Source of the DNA: Nitratireductor sp. XY-223
Lineage (GTDB): Bacteria; Pseudomonadota; Alphaproteobacteria; Rhizobiales; Rhizobiaceae
Length of the DNA: 64,000 nucleotides
Direction of reading: 5' to 3'
Assembly (NCBI RefSeq): GCF_004959855.1
Contig: NZ_SPNT01000001.1
Location: 1,116,001-1,180,000, forward strand
The position numbers and the translations under genes were made by a program. Shown one piece after another: positions 57,001 to 64,000 of this stretch. Below the pieces are notes generated by a model. The model was not told where the DNA came from. It saw only the letters and a program-made list of their open reading frames with translations, and did no database searches. The first letter of the stretch is position 1. Each line of letters begins with the position of its first letter.

Positions 57001-57569
57001 TCGACATACAGCTCACCAAGGCCGGAAACGGTCCCTATATCGGGACGGTGGACGTCAACGACTTCAGCGTGGTCGATGACGAGCACCTGAAAAAGCTGGT
57101 TTCGTCCAGTCCGCAGGGCGGAGAGAGCCTCAACCAGGCAGTCCGCCGCGAAATCGATGTCAGCCGCGCGCATTTCCATCACGCCTTTGCCCGGGTCGAC
57201 ATGGGCCGTGGCTACCTGCGCCTCGGCGACGGCATCGCCCGCGGACCGGAGGTCGGCTTCGCGTTCCAGGGTGCCGTCTACGATTCCAGGACCGGCATGG
57301 ACATTGCCGGGACATTCATGCCGGCCTACGGGCTCAACCGGATCTTCGGCGAGATCCCGGTGCTGGGCATCATCCTCGGCAACGGCCGCGACAGGGGGCT
57401 GATCGGCATTACCTTCCGGCTGACCGGAAGCCTGGACGATCCGATCCTGACCATCAATCCGATCTCGATCATCGCGCCAGGCATCTTCCGGCAGATCTTC
57501 CAGTTCCGGAGCGACGGCGCCGGCCCGGGGGCTGAAGGCAAATATAATTTCCGGACGGAAACCCGCTAG
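54036..57569 (+). CDS. AsmA-like / DUF3971 family giant envelope protein
   Basis: About 1177 residues from ATG 54036 (alternatives ATG 53985 or TTG 53955). A cytoplasmic N-terminus with basic residues is followed by one membrane helix (near residue 45-70, LVVLLVLGAFLLLEVGAF) and a very long beta-rich periplasmic part. DUF3971 lies near the middle and an AsmA-type C-terminal region (NGDRG-like, IPVLGIILGNGRDRGLIGITFRLTGSLDDP) closes the chain. The family includes YhdP and TamB-like bridges for phospholipid transport to the outer membrane. Divergent from bcp. Confidence 0.9.
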   Translation: MTENDGGHGNRDRHETFLPDDVPPEHVESHVAVQARRPMGLLRLCVRSVAIASGLVVLLVLGAFLLLEVGAFDGPLNSRAQMLLQEAVGDRYKASVESTRVRLAKHGMIALEAREAGLQLTQGGGEVVRAEKVRIALKVMPLLSGEFSISHVAVDGGFVNAPLVSSGADARTERSEPFEIADLEPMTARGLAFIRLSSDALRRLGTRRIFLSDTTVAGVGNAGVPITIVSAEMTGTDDDGLDISAELAHAGQDISVEARAAPEIDAGGRMQLGAEINGVHLGKLVRGLSGNPRQKFRMESAVEIDFSALEGDAENELEAKAQLKLSAGELFMDGVAAVLDPSYINLALDAAHKKLEIEPSRLDIGTSSYSFNGGIIDLQNLPGQSERGFAIDLLVDDAVVAPTDSSEPAVHVAMKAFARFVRSERRLYVDDFIVSGRTGSMFSSASVRFSDTSPEISFVANIEKMDTTSVKQLWPYWIAKKARNWVLENLFGGTVSDGAIRVFIPEGRMAEVLPNPLNLSGDQLQIDFNIENARFDVAGDIPPVRNANGLLTLRGQHLELKIDKGASYFPSGRSVNVSDGLFVIDHTDAHPLMASLDIHVAGEAAAVAELISYRPINALQRTPYKPEDFEGMVTSNVKVAFGLIQDQNPPDPDWNVELDLDNVSIGPKVDGVKVTNATGKMHVDTTTMKIDADADLNGLRSHLEFTEPLDPQDGVESDRVVKMQVTEADRATFAPQLNEMVKGTVFLTAKLKGDGRQIVDADFTESKLILPWIGWSKGKGIKATATFEMIPVETGQEQAEAEPEPDTDEVRGLGVPEAFDIRNFDIKGEGFSLLGDFKFSKGELISAVVSRASLSRDDSFAVNIDLKDGTYHVDIAGKAVDLRSSIKHLIAETEGEEEPAATHKVDLRVRADRANGFGGEALQNFRFDYTGKGNTILGLDLKATTAGGRSIAAVGKHDGSGLILTVTSDDAGAVARFADIYDKIEGGALDIQLTKAGNGPYIGTVDVNDFSVVDDEHLKKLVSSSPQGGESLNQAVRREIDVSRAHFHHAFARVDMGRGYLRLGDGIARGPEVGFAFQGAVYDSRTGMDIAGTFMPAYGLNRIFGEIPVLGIILGNGRDRGLIGITFRLTGSLDDPILTINPISIIAPGIFRQIFQFRSDGAGPGAEGKYNFRTETR

Positions 57570-57599
57570 TTCAGACTAGATGCGGACCGGTAGCGACCG

Positions 57600-58853
57600 T
57601 CAGACCGGGCGCACCAGCATGTGCTTCTTCTTGCCCAGCGACAGTTTGACGACCCCGTCATCGGTCAGGTCCGCTTCGCCGACGACGCGCCGTTCGTCGG
57701 ACACCGGAGCGTCGTTGATGCGCACCGCGCCGCCCTTGACGTGACGCCGCGCCTCTCCGTTGGACCCGGCAAGTCCCGCGGTGACGAACAGGCTGAGAAG
57801 GCCGATGCCGTTGCCGAGTTCCGCAGCAGGCACTTCGACGGCGGGCAGGTTTTCGGCCAGCGTTCCTTCCTCGAACGTCTTGCGGGCCGTATCGGCAGCT
57901 TCCTCGGCCGCTGCGCGACCGTGCAGGATCGCCGTCACCTCGGTTGCGAGGACCTTCTTGACCTCGTTGATCTCGGTGCCGCCGAGCGCCTCGAGGCGCT
58001 TGATCTCATCCATCGGCAGGACCGTGTAAAGCTTCAGGAAGCGCCCGACATCGGCGTCTTCGGTGTTGCGCCAGTACTGCCAGAAATCGTAGACGCTGAG
58101 CAGGTCGGCGCTGAGCCAGACCGCGCCGCTCGCCGATTTGCCCATCTTCGCGCCGGAGGACGTCGTCAGCAGCGGCGAAGTCACCGCGTAGAGCTGCGGT
58201 GTTCCCATGCGGTGGCCGAGATCGATGCCGTTGACGATGTTGCCCCACTGGTCGGAACCGCCCATCTGCAGCCGGCATTCGTAGCGCTTGTTCAGTTCGA
58301 CGAAATCGTAGGCCTGCAGGATCATGTAGTTGAATTCGAGGAAAGACAGCGACTGCTCCCGGTCGAGACGCAACTTGACGGAATCGAATGTCAGCATGCG
58401 ATTGACGGAGAAATGCCGGCCAACGTCGCGCAGGAACTCGACATAGTTGATGTCCATCAGCCAGTCGGCATTGTTGACCATCATGGCGTCCGTCGGGCCG
58501 TCGCCGAAATTCAGGTAGTTGGAGAAATTCCTGCGAATACCGGCGAGATTCTCGTCGATCTTCTGCGGGGTCATCAACTGCCTGGCCTCGTCCTTGAAGC
58601 TCGGATCGCCGATCATGCCGGTGCCGCCGCCCATAAGCGCGATCGGCCGGTGACCGGTCTTCTGGAACCAGTGCAGCATCATGATCTGGATGAGCGAGCC
58701 GGCATGCAGGCTCGATGCAGTCGGGTCGAAACCGATATAGGCCGTCACCGATTCCTTCCGCAAAAGGGCGTCGAGGCCGCTGTCATCCGACGTCTGGTGG
58801 ATGAAGCCGCGCTCACTGAGCGTGTGAAGGAAATCGGACTTGAAGGCGGACAT
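57600..58853 (-). CDS. tyrS: Tyrosyl-tRNA synthetase
   Basis: Class I synthetase of 417 residues charging tRNA-Tyr. The ATP motif appears as SLHAGSLIQ (HIGH equivalent), followed by [24 protein letters not shown] is the KMSKS loop, and a C-terminal S4 domain has [21 protein letters not shown] 58853 ([12 protein letters not shown]) is preferred over an ATG at 58940 that adds 29 unlike residues. It converges with the DUF3971 gene and diverges from anmK. Confidence 0.97.
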   Translation of the reverse strand: MSAFKSDFLHTLSERGFIHQTSDDSGLDALLRKESVTAYIGFDPTASSLHAGSLIQIMMLHWFQKTGHRPIALMGGGTGMIGDPSFKDEARQLMTPQKIDENLAGIRRNFSNYLNFGDGPTDAMMVNNADWLMDINYVEFLRDVGRHFSVNRMLTFDSVKLRLDREQSLSFLEFNYMILQAYDFVELNKRYECRLQMGGSDQWGNIVNGIDLGHRMGTPQLYAVTSPLLTTSSGAKMGKSASGAVWLSADLLSVYDFWQYWRNTEDADVGRFLKLYTVLPMDEIKRLEALGGTEINEVKKVLATEVTAILHGRAAAEEAADTARKTFEEGTLAENLPAVEVPAAELGNGIGLLSLFVTAGLAGSNGEARRHVKGGAVRINDAPVSDERRVVGEADLTDDGVVKLSLGKKKHMLVRPV

Positions 58854-58975
58854 GTTTTCTTTCCCTCGGCATCCGGCGAGCGGACGCGTATTTGCTGTCT
58901 GTTCGGCGGCGCGTTTATCATCCTTTATCAGAGATTTCACGCCATTTGTTTGAATGGAAGCGATCGGAAGCGCTG

Positions 58976-60133
58976 ATGACGGATTTGGAGAGAGGTTCCG
59001 GAGTGCTGACCGCCATCGGATTGATGAGCGGCACGTCCATGGACGGCATCGATGTGGCGCTGATCAGGAGCGATGGCGTGGCCATCGCCGAACGCGGGCC
59101 GTTTCTGACCGTACCTTACAGTCCCGCGTTCAGGCGCCGGCTTGCGGACGGGCTTGAAACGGCAAAGGAAATCGTTCGGCGCGACGAGCGGCCCGGCGCG
59201 TTGGCCGACCTCGAGGCGGAGCTCACTGCGCTCCATGCGGAGGCGGTCGCTTCCTATTCGCTGCAGTTCGATATCGCTATGGATTCGATCGATCTCGTCG
59301 GCTTCCACGGCCAGACCGTTCTTCACCGTCCCGAAAGAGGTCTTACCGTTCAGATCGGCGACGGGGAAGTGCTCGCCGCCGAGTTGAAGACGCCAGTGGT
59401 CTGCGACATGCGGGCCGCAGATATGGAAAGCGGCGGCGAGGGCGCACCGCTCGCACCGGCCTATCACGGCGCCCTGGCCGCATCGATTGACCGGCCCGGT
59501 CCGGTCGCCTTCGTCAATATCGGGGGCATTTCGAACGTCACGCTGGTCGGTGGGGACGGAACCCTGCATGCCTTCGATACCGGGCCCGGCAATGCGCTCA
59601 TCGATCAATGGGTCGAGACCAAGGCGGGCATACCGTTCGACCAGGGCGGCGCAATCGCCAGCGAAGGGCAGGTCCTGCGCCGGCTTGTCGAGCCTTACCT
59701 GCAGAACGAGTTCTTCAACGACGGTTCGCGGCGGTCGCTCGACCGCAACGATTTCCTGCCGCCGGACCCCGCCGCGGCAACCCTGGAAGACGGCGCGCGA
59801 AGCCTGGCGCGGCTGACCGCTGAGGCGATCCTCAAATCCGTCAAGCCGCTCAAGGAGGCGCCGAAAACGTGGATCGTATGCGGCGGCGGGCGGTGCAACC
59901 GGATGATCATGAGCGACCTCTCGGACTTGGTCGCGCCGGACGGCGGCACGGTACTCATCGCGGAGGAGATCGGTCTGAACGGCGACGCGATCGAAGCCGA
60001 GGCCTGGGCCTATCTCGCGATCCGGTCGCACTACGGTCTTGCGTTGAGCTGGCCGACCACCACCGGGTGCAGGAAGCCGGTGACCGGCGGCATCACGGCG
60101 TTGCCCGGGCAGAAGCGAGCGACTAGTCGCTGA
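58976..60133 (+). CDS. anmK: Anhydro-N-acetylmuramic acid kinase
   Basis: Cell-wall recycling kinase that opens and phosphorylates anhydroMurNAc to MurNAc-6-phosphate. From ATG 58976 the 385-residue protein shows [18 protein letters not shown] (ATP loop), [31 protein letters not shown] and [12 protein letters not shown] start at 58892 would run into the tyrS promoter. It overlaps the tail of the next, convergent gene by 11 nt. Divergent from tyrS as in many rhizobia. Confidence 0.96.
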   Translation: MTDLERGSGVLTAIGLMSGTSMDGIDVALIRSDGVAIAERGPFLTVPYSPAFRRRLADGLETAKEIVRRDERPGALADLEAELTALHAEAVASYSLQFDIAMDSIDLVGFHGQTVLHRPERGLTVQIGDGEVLAAELKTPVVCDMRAADMESGGEGAPLAPAYHGALAASIDRPGPVAFVNIGGISNVTLVGGDGTLHAFDTGPGNALIDQWVETKAGIPFDQGGAIASEGQVLRRLVEPYLQNEFFNDGSRRSLDRNDFLPPDPAAATLEDGARSLARLTAEAILKSVKPLKEAPKTWIVCGGGRCNRMIMSDLSDLVAPDGGTVLIAEEIGLNGDAIEAEAWAYLAIRSHYGLALSWPTTTGCRKPVTGGITALPGQKRATSR

Positions 60134-60998
60134 CGAGGCGGAAACCAACGAGGATGTGTTTGATCGAATCCGGGCGGCTGTGTCGGGCCGCCGGCCGGCA
60201 CACGCCGCATCCCTTGTCATCCCACGAGCCGCCCTTGACGATGTGGCGGCCTTCGCCGGCCGGTGTCGCGGTCCATTCGAAGACCTGCCCGGCGGCATCG
60301 AGCAGCCCGTACGGGCTGGCGCCGTCCGGGAAACGGCCGACCGGCATCGTCGCGAACGGGCCGGCATCGTGGCTGTTGAGCAGGGCGGGATCGAAGTCGT
60401 TGCCCCAAGGGAAATAGGCTCCATCCGGACCACGCGCGGCCTTTTCCCATTCGGCCTCGGTCGGAAGCCGCCAGTTTGCGCCCGTCTTGCCGTTCAGCCA
60501 AAAGGCATAAGCCAGGGTGTCGTCGTAGCTGACCATGACCACCGGGTGATCTTCCCTGCCGGTGGGCGGCTCCGCCGATTTCCAGATATAGGGCCGGGCC
60601 CGCTCATAGGGGTGGATCAGGCCGTAGCCGTCCCATTCCTCGCGCCCGACGGACGGCGGCGGGTGACCGGTCTCCTTCAGGAACAGCGAATAGTCGGCGT
60701 TGGTGACCGGCGTGCTGAATATCCGATAGGTTTGGAGATCGACGCTTCGCTGGCGTTCATGATCGTACCATCCGCGCTCGCGTGTGACACTGTGACCGTA
60801 GGCCGCCTCGTCGAGCCGGTAGGCGGTCTCGCGTTCCTCGGCGTCGGATCCCATGATGAAGGGGCCAGCCGGTATCGTGACGGAATCGGGCGCGTTGAAT
60901 GCGTTCGCTGAACCTGCCGGCGCGACAACCAACGACACGGCGAGAAGCCAAAAGAGCGCGGCTGACCTTATGTGTCCGAACCGCGCTCTGGTGTTCAT
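60123..60998 (-). CDS. Exported SUMF1/formylglycine-generating-enzyme-like protein
   Basis: 291 residues with a signal peptide (about 33 residues, ends ANA) and an FGE-sulfatase fold: VTIPAGPFIMGSDAEER, ANWRLPTEAEWEKAARG, YFPWGNDFD, GLLDAAGQVFEWTAT and HIVKGGSWDDKG. The catalytic cysteine pair of true formylglycine generators is C-x4-C; here the corresponding region reads GCGVCRPAAR (C-x2-C), so sulfatase activation is doubtful. No sulfatase gene is near. It follows the alpha/beta hydrolase by 16 nt on the same strand. Confidence 0.88.
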   Translation of the reverse strand: MNTRARFGHIRSAALFWLLAVSLVVAPAGSANAFNAPDSVTIPAGPFIMGSDAEERETAYRLDEAAYGHSVTRERGWYDHERQRSVDLQTYRIFSTPVTNADYSLFLKETGHPPPSVGREEWDGYGLIHPYERARPYIWKSAEPPTGREDHPVVMVSYDDTLAYAFWLNGKTGANWRLPTEAEWEKAARGPDGAYFPWGNDFDPALLNSHDAGPFATMPVGRFPDGASPYGLLDAAGQVFEWTATPAGEGRHIVKGGSWDDKGCGVCRPAARHSRPDSIKHILVGFRLVSD

Positions 60999-61014
60999 GA
61001 CTGGCTCCCGCTTG

Positions 61015-61692
61015 TCAGCGTATGCGTTTCGGCGCCGGTTCGGGGACCAGTTCCCCGTTCAGCCGGCGGTCCAGATAATCGGCGCATTCATCGACCAGTT
61101 CGTCGACCATGCCGTTGAAGAAGTGATTGGCGCCCGGCATGATCTTCTGCGTGACCAAGATGCCCTTCTGCGTCTTCAGCTTCTCGACGAGGCCCTGCAC
61201 ATCCTTTTCCGGGGCGACCCGGTCGGCGTCGCCATGGATGATGAGGCCGGAAGACGGGCAGGGGGCCAGGAACGCAAAATCGTAGATGTTCGGCTGTGGG
61301 GCGATCGACATGAAGCCCTCGATTTCAGGCCGCCGCATCAAAAGCTGCATGCCGATCCAGGCGCCGAATGAATAGCCGGCGACCCAGCAGCTCTTGCTGT
61401 CGGGATGCAGGCTCTGGATCCAGTCGAGCGCGGCGGCGGCATCGGAGAGTTCGCCGGTGCCGTGATCGAAGGCGCCCTGACTGCGGCCGATGGAGCGGAA
61501 GTTGAAACGCAGCGTCGTGAAACCGCGCTGCTGAAACATGTAGAAGAGCTGGTAGACGATTTGGTTGTTCATCGTGCCGCCGAATTGCGGATGCGGATGC
61601 AGCACGATGGCGATGGGCGCGTTCTTTTCCTTGCCAGGCTGGTAGCGGCCTTCCAGCCGTCCTGCGGGACCATTGAATATGACTTCGGGCAT
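61015..61692 (-). CDS. Alpha/beta hydrolase
   Basis: 225-residue serine hydrolase of the dienelactone/CocE-like small group. It has HPHPQFGGTMNNQIV near the N-terminus, nucleophile elbow GYSFGAW, acid in HGDADRVAP and His in GANHFF. It probably acts on a soluble ester or peptide; substrate unknown. GGAG precedes ATG 61692 by 5 nt. First gene of a two-gene leftward transcript with the FGE-like gene, and divergent from the suf genes. Confidence 0.9.
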   Translation of the reverse strand: MPEVIFNGPAGRLEGRYQPGKEKNAPIAIVLHPHPQFGGTMNNQIVYQLFYMFQQRGFTTLRFNFRSIGRSQGAFDHGTGELSDAAAALDWIQSLHPDSKSCWVAGYSFGAWIGMQLLMRRPEIEGFMSIAPQPNIYDFAFLAPCPSSGLIIHGDADRVAPEKDVQGLVEKLKTQKGILVTQKIMPGANHFFNGMVDELVDECADYLDRRLNGELVPEPAPKRIR

Positions 61693-61768
61693 TGCGTCTC
61701 CGGCTCAACATCGAGTGGCGGCGGAACGTGGCGCGATGCGGGCTTTGCAGGCGGTTCCACCAACTCTA

Positions 61769-61786
61769 TTTAGAAAGGTTCGAATT
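61769..61786 (+). promoter_or_regulatory. Possible Irr (ICE-box-like) element upstream of suf genes
   Basis: TTTAGAAAGGTTCGAATT forms an imperfect dyad TAGAA-N3-TTCGA, close to the TTTAGAA-N3-TTCTAAA iron-control element bound by Irr in rhizobia. It lies 95 nt before the cysteine desulfurase start, in a fitting place for iron control of suf. Confidence 0.4.
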
Positions 61787-61880
61787 GGTTTTTCATTATC
61801 CTTCCGGATATAACGTCGTGTCATAAGGCATCGGTATCCGGAATTTCAAGAAAAATGAGCCAACGCTGAACGGCGGTTCG

Positions 61881-63059
61881 ATGAGCAAGTCGCGCATATA
61901 TCTGGACTACAACGCCACGGCGCCGCTGCTGCCCGCCGCGCGCGATGCCATGTCGGCCGCCCTCGACCTGGTGGGAAATCCCTCCTCGGTTCATGCGGAA
62001 GGCCGTGCGGTCCGGGCGCTGATCGACCGGGCGCGCCGACAGGTGGCCGCGCTGGCCGGAGCCGGCAGCGCCGGGGTCATTTTCACCAGCGGCGCGACGG
62101 AAGCCGCGGCCACGGTGCTGACCCCGCATTTCAAGATGGGTCGGTCGGACCTGCGCATCGCGTATCTTTATGTTCTGTCCGTTGAACATCCGTGCATGCT
62201 TTGCGGCGGGCGGTTTGCGCCGGACAGGGTGACCCGGCTTGACGTTGACGGGCAGGGCGTCGTCGACCTGGACGGTCTTGCCGCGCATCTGCAGGCCCAT
62301 GACAAATCCGCCGGGCTTGCCATGGTGGCGATCCAGCTGGCCAACAACGAAACCGGCGTGCTGCAGCCGGTCAAGCGGGCCTCGGCGATCGCCCGGGAGC
62401 ACGGCGCGGTTCTGGTTGTCGATGCCGTTCAGGCCGCCGGCCGCATGCCGATCGACATCGAAGCGCTTGGTGCGGACTTCCTGCTTTTGTCATCGCACAA
62501 GATCGGCGGCCCGAAAGGGGCGGGCGCCCTGGTTTGCGCCGGAGAGATCATGATGCCATCACCGCTGATCCCGGGCGGTGGGCAGGAAAAAGGCCATCGC
62601 TCCGGCACTGAGAACCCGGCGGCCATCGCCGGCTTCGGCGCCGCCGCTGAGTTCGCACTAGCAGGCCTTGAAGAAAGGGCCGTGCAACTCGCCGAACTGC
62701 GCGACATGCTGGAAGCCGGTGTCCGGACGCGCGCTGCCGACTGCATCATATACAGCGCCGAATCGCCGCGACTCGTCAATACGACCTTCTTTGCGCTTCC
62801 GGGCCTGAGAGCGGAAACGGCCCAGATCGCCTTTGATCTCGAGGGTGCCGCTGTCTCGGCCGGTTCGGCCTGCTCGTCCGGCAAGGTCGGCCCCAGCCAC
62901 GTGCTTCAGGCGATGGGTGAGGACGCCGGTCTCGGGGGGATTCGCGTCAGTATCGGCGTCGAAACGACGCATGAGCATATTGACCGATTCCTGAGCGTAT
63001 TCGACAAAATCAACGCGAAACGTGAGAAAAATACGAAAGAAAACGAAGCCCTAGTCTAG
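61881..63059 (+). CDS. Cysteine desulfurase (IscS/NifS-type)
   Basis: PLP enzyme that takes sulfur from cysteine for iron-sulfur cluster building. The 392-residue protein opens MSKSRIYLDYNATAPLLPAA and has SSHKIGGPKGAGALVC with the PLP lysine. The mobile-loop active Cys is in SAGSACSSGKVGPSHVLQAMG. It is of the IscS/NifS group rather than SufS (loop length and the YLDYNATAP start). First gene of the rhizobial suf operon, followed by sufB after 155 nt. Confidence 0.93.
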   Translation: MSKSRIYLDYNATAPLLPAARDAMSAALDLVGNPSSVHAEGRAVRALIDRARRQVAALAGAGSAGVIFTSGATEAAATVLTPHFKMGRSDLRIAYLYVLSVEHPCMLCGGRFAPDRVTRLDVDGQGVVDLDGLAAHLQAHDKSAGLAMVAIQLANNETGVLQPVKRASAIAREHGAVLVVDAVQAAGRMPIDIEALGADFLLLSSHKIGGPKGAGALVCAGEIMMPSPLIPGGGQEKGHRSGTENPAAIAGFGAAAEFALAGLEERAVQLAELRDMLEAGVRTRAADCIIYSAESPRLVNTTFFALPGLRAETAQIAFDLEGAAVSAGSACSSGKVGPSHVLQAMGEDAGLGGIRVSIGVETTHEHIDRFLSVFDKINAKREKNTKENEALV

Positions 63060-63214
63060 AAAAGTTACAAAATACGGCTTACAAGCTGGCGCAGGTGATG
63101 GAAATATTATTTCCGGCACACTAAATTCGGACTAGCGAGGCGCCGGAGCCGAGCTGACCATATATGACGTTGACAACTGCCGGACCTTGACCCCGGCGAG
63201 ATTGGAGAGCGCCA

Positions 63215-64000
63215 ATGCCTGCTGTGCAGGAGACGATCGATCAGGTCCGCCAGATCGACGTGGACCAGTATAAATACGGTTTCGAAACACTCATTGAAAT
63301 GGACAAGGCCCCGAAGGGGCTGAACGAAGACATCATCCGATTCATCTCGGCAAAGAAGGATGAACCGGAGTGGATGCTCGAATGGCGCCTGGACGCCTAT
63401 CGCCGCTGGCTGACGATGGAAGAGCCCACATGGGCGCGGGTCGAATATCCGGAAATCGACTTCAACGACATCTACTATTACGCGGCGCCGAAGAACCAGA
63501 CCGGACCGAAGACGATCGACGAAGTCGATCCGGAACTGCTGGCGACCTACGAGAAACTCGGCATTCCGCTGCGCGAGCAGGAAATCCTGGCGGGCGTCCA
63601 GCAATCGAAGGTCGCCGTCGACGCGGTGTTCGATTCGGTTTCTGTCGTCACCACCTTCAAGGAGGAACTGGCCAAGGCGGGCGTGATCTTCATGTCGATC
63701 TCCGAGGCTATCCGCGAGCACCCGGATCTCGTGCGCAAGTATCTGGGTTCCGTCGTTCCGGTCAGCGACAACTATTATGCGACGCTGAACTCCGCCGTCT
63801 TCACCGACGGATCCTTCGTGTTCGTTCCGAAAGGCGTCCGCTGCCCGATGGAACTGTCCACCTATTTCCGTATCAACGAGAAGAACACGGGCCAGTTCGA
63901 ACGCACGCTGATCATCTGCGAGGAGGGCGCCTACGTCTCCTACCTTGAGGGATGCACAGCCCCTCAGCGCGATGAAAACCAGCTGCACGCGGCCGTGGTC
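63215..64000 (+). CDS. sufB: Fe-S cluster assembly scaffold SufB, 5' part (runs off the window)
   Basis: SufB is the scaffold of the SufBCD complex. The frame from ATG 63215 ([20 protein letters not shown]) stays open for 262 codons to the window end. It shows [52 protein letters not shown] and [20 protein letters not shown], all SufB-specific. AGAG precedes the start. The remaining C-terminal half and sufC, sufD would lie beyond the window. Confidence 0.96.
   Translation, partial: MPAVQETIDQVRQIDVDQYKYGFETLIEMDKAPKGLNEDIIRFISAKKDEPEWMLEWRLDAYRRWLTMEEPTWARVEYPEIDFNDIYYYAAPKNQTGPKTIDEVDPELLATYEKLGIPLREQEILAGVQQSKVAVDAVFDSVSVVTTFKEELAKAGVIFMSISEAIREHPDLVRKYLGSVVPVSDNYYATLNSAVFTDGSFVFVPKGVRCPMELSTYFRINEKNTGQFERTLIICEEGAYVSYLEGCTAPQRDENQLHAAVV

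Overview
The window looks like a chromosomal segment of an alphaproteobacterium of the order Hyphomicrobiales (Rhizobiales). Support for this comes from high GC with matching codon use, a fused SecD-SecF, an NDUFS4-type complex I subunit, class II FBPase (GlpX), a DUF1127/CUCCUCC small-RNA locus, and gene orders I recognise from rhizobia: tatB-tatC-serS-surE-pcm-LysM/M23 ... yajC-secDF-Mth938-phytoene synthase-like-trmFO, aminotransferase-hom-glpX-recJ, and M23-DUF455-bcp-DUF3971-tyrS-anmK-suf. Genus cannot be fixed from the sequence alone.

Layout. 1-16.2 kb: Tat export, seryl-tRNA synthetase, SurE/Pcm repair, a degenerate NlpD-like LysM/M23 protein, an inserted membrane nucleotide cyclase, a DUF815 ATPase, the Sec accessory proteins YajC and SecDF, and bacterial relatives of the complex I assembly factors NDUFAF3 and NDUFAF6, then echA and trmFO. 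16.3-17.4 kb: three tandem DUF1127 micro-genes, two of them followed by three-hairpin RNA arrays with CUCCUCC loops (cuckoo/CcsR type). 17.7-20.7 kb: FkbM methyltransferase, tRNA-Leu, an orphan P450, an AbrB-Doc toxin-antitoxin pair with a palindromic operator, and a tRNA-Lys fragment. 21-27 kb: trigger factor, then a leftward sfsA-map-radC operon and a PHA synthase with an unusual basic N-terminus. 27-35.5 kb: lipoprotein, aminotransferase, hom, a soluble double-PAS chemoreceptor, glpX, recJ. 35.5-40.2 kb: tRNA-Glu, M15 peptidase, gloA, double cold-shock protein, DUF192, cupin, TspO, tRNA-Pro, NDUFS4-like subunit, tRNA-Arg.

Accessory regions. A 1.1 kb AT-richer insert (40228-41341) lies between an intact tRNA-Arg(TCT) and a second 57-nt tRNA-Arg 3' portion. 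It carries only a methyltransferase, so it looks like a minimal or decayed tRNA-targeted island. At 42.7-49.6 kb three exported proteins of poorly known function (VWA/LamG-like protein, 1220-residue modular protein, 499-residue partner) form a cassette, interrupted by a 305-bp MITE-like palindromic element with 34-bp terminal inverted repeats. This cassette is the best candidate for an undescribed system.

49.6-64 kb: DEAD-box helicase, catalytic M23 peptidase, DUF455 protein, a Bcp peroxiredoxin with only one cysteine, AsmA-like DUF3971 protein, tyrS, anmK, a formylglycine-generating-enzyme-like protein, an alpha/beta hydrolase, and the start of the suf iron-sulfur operon (cysteine desulfurase, then sufB running off the end).

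Everything here is read by eye from sequence. Family names rest on motifs and recalled families, not on searches.
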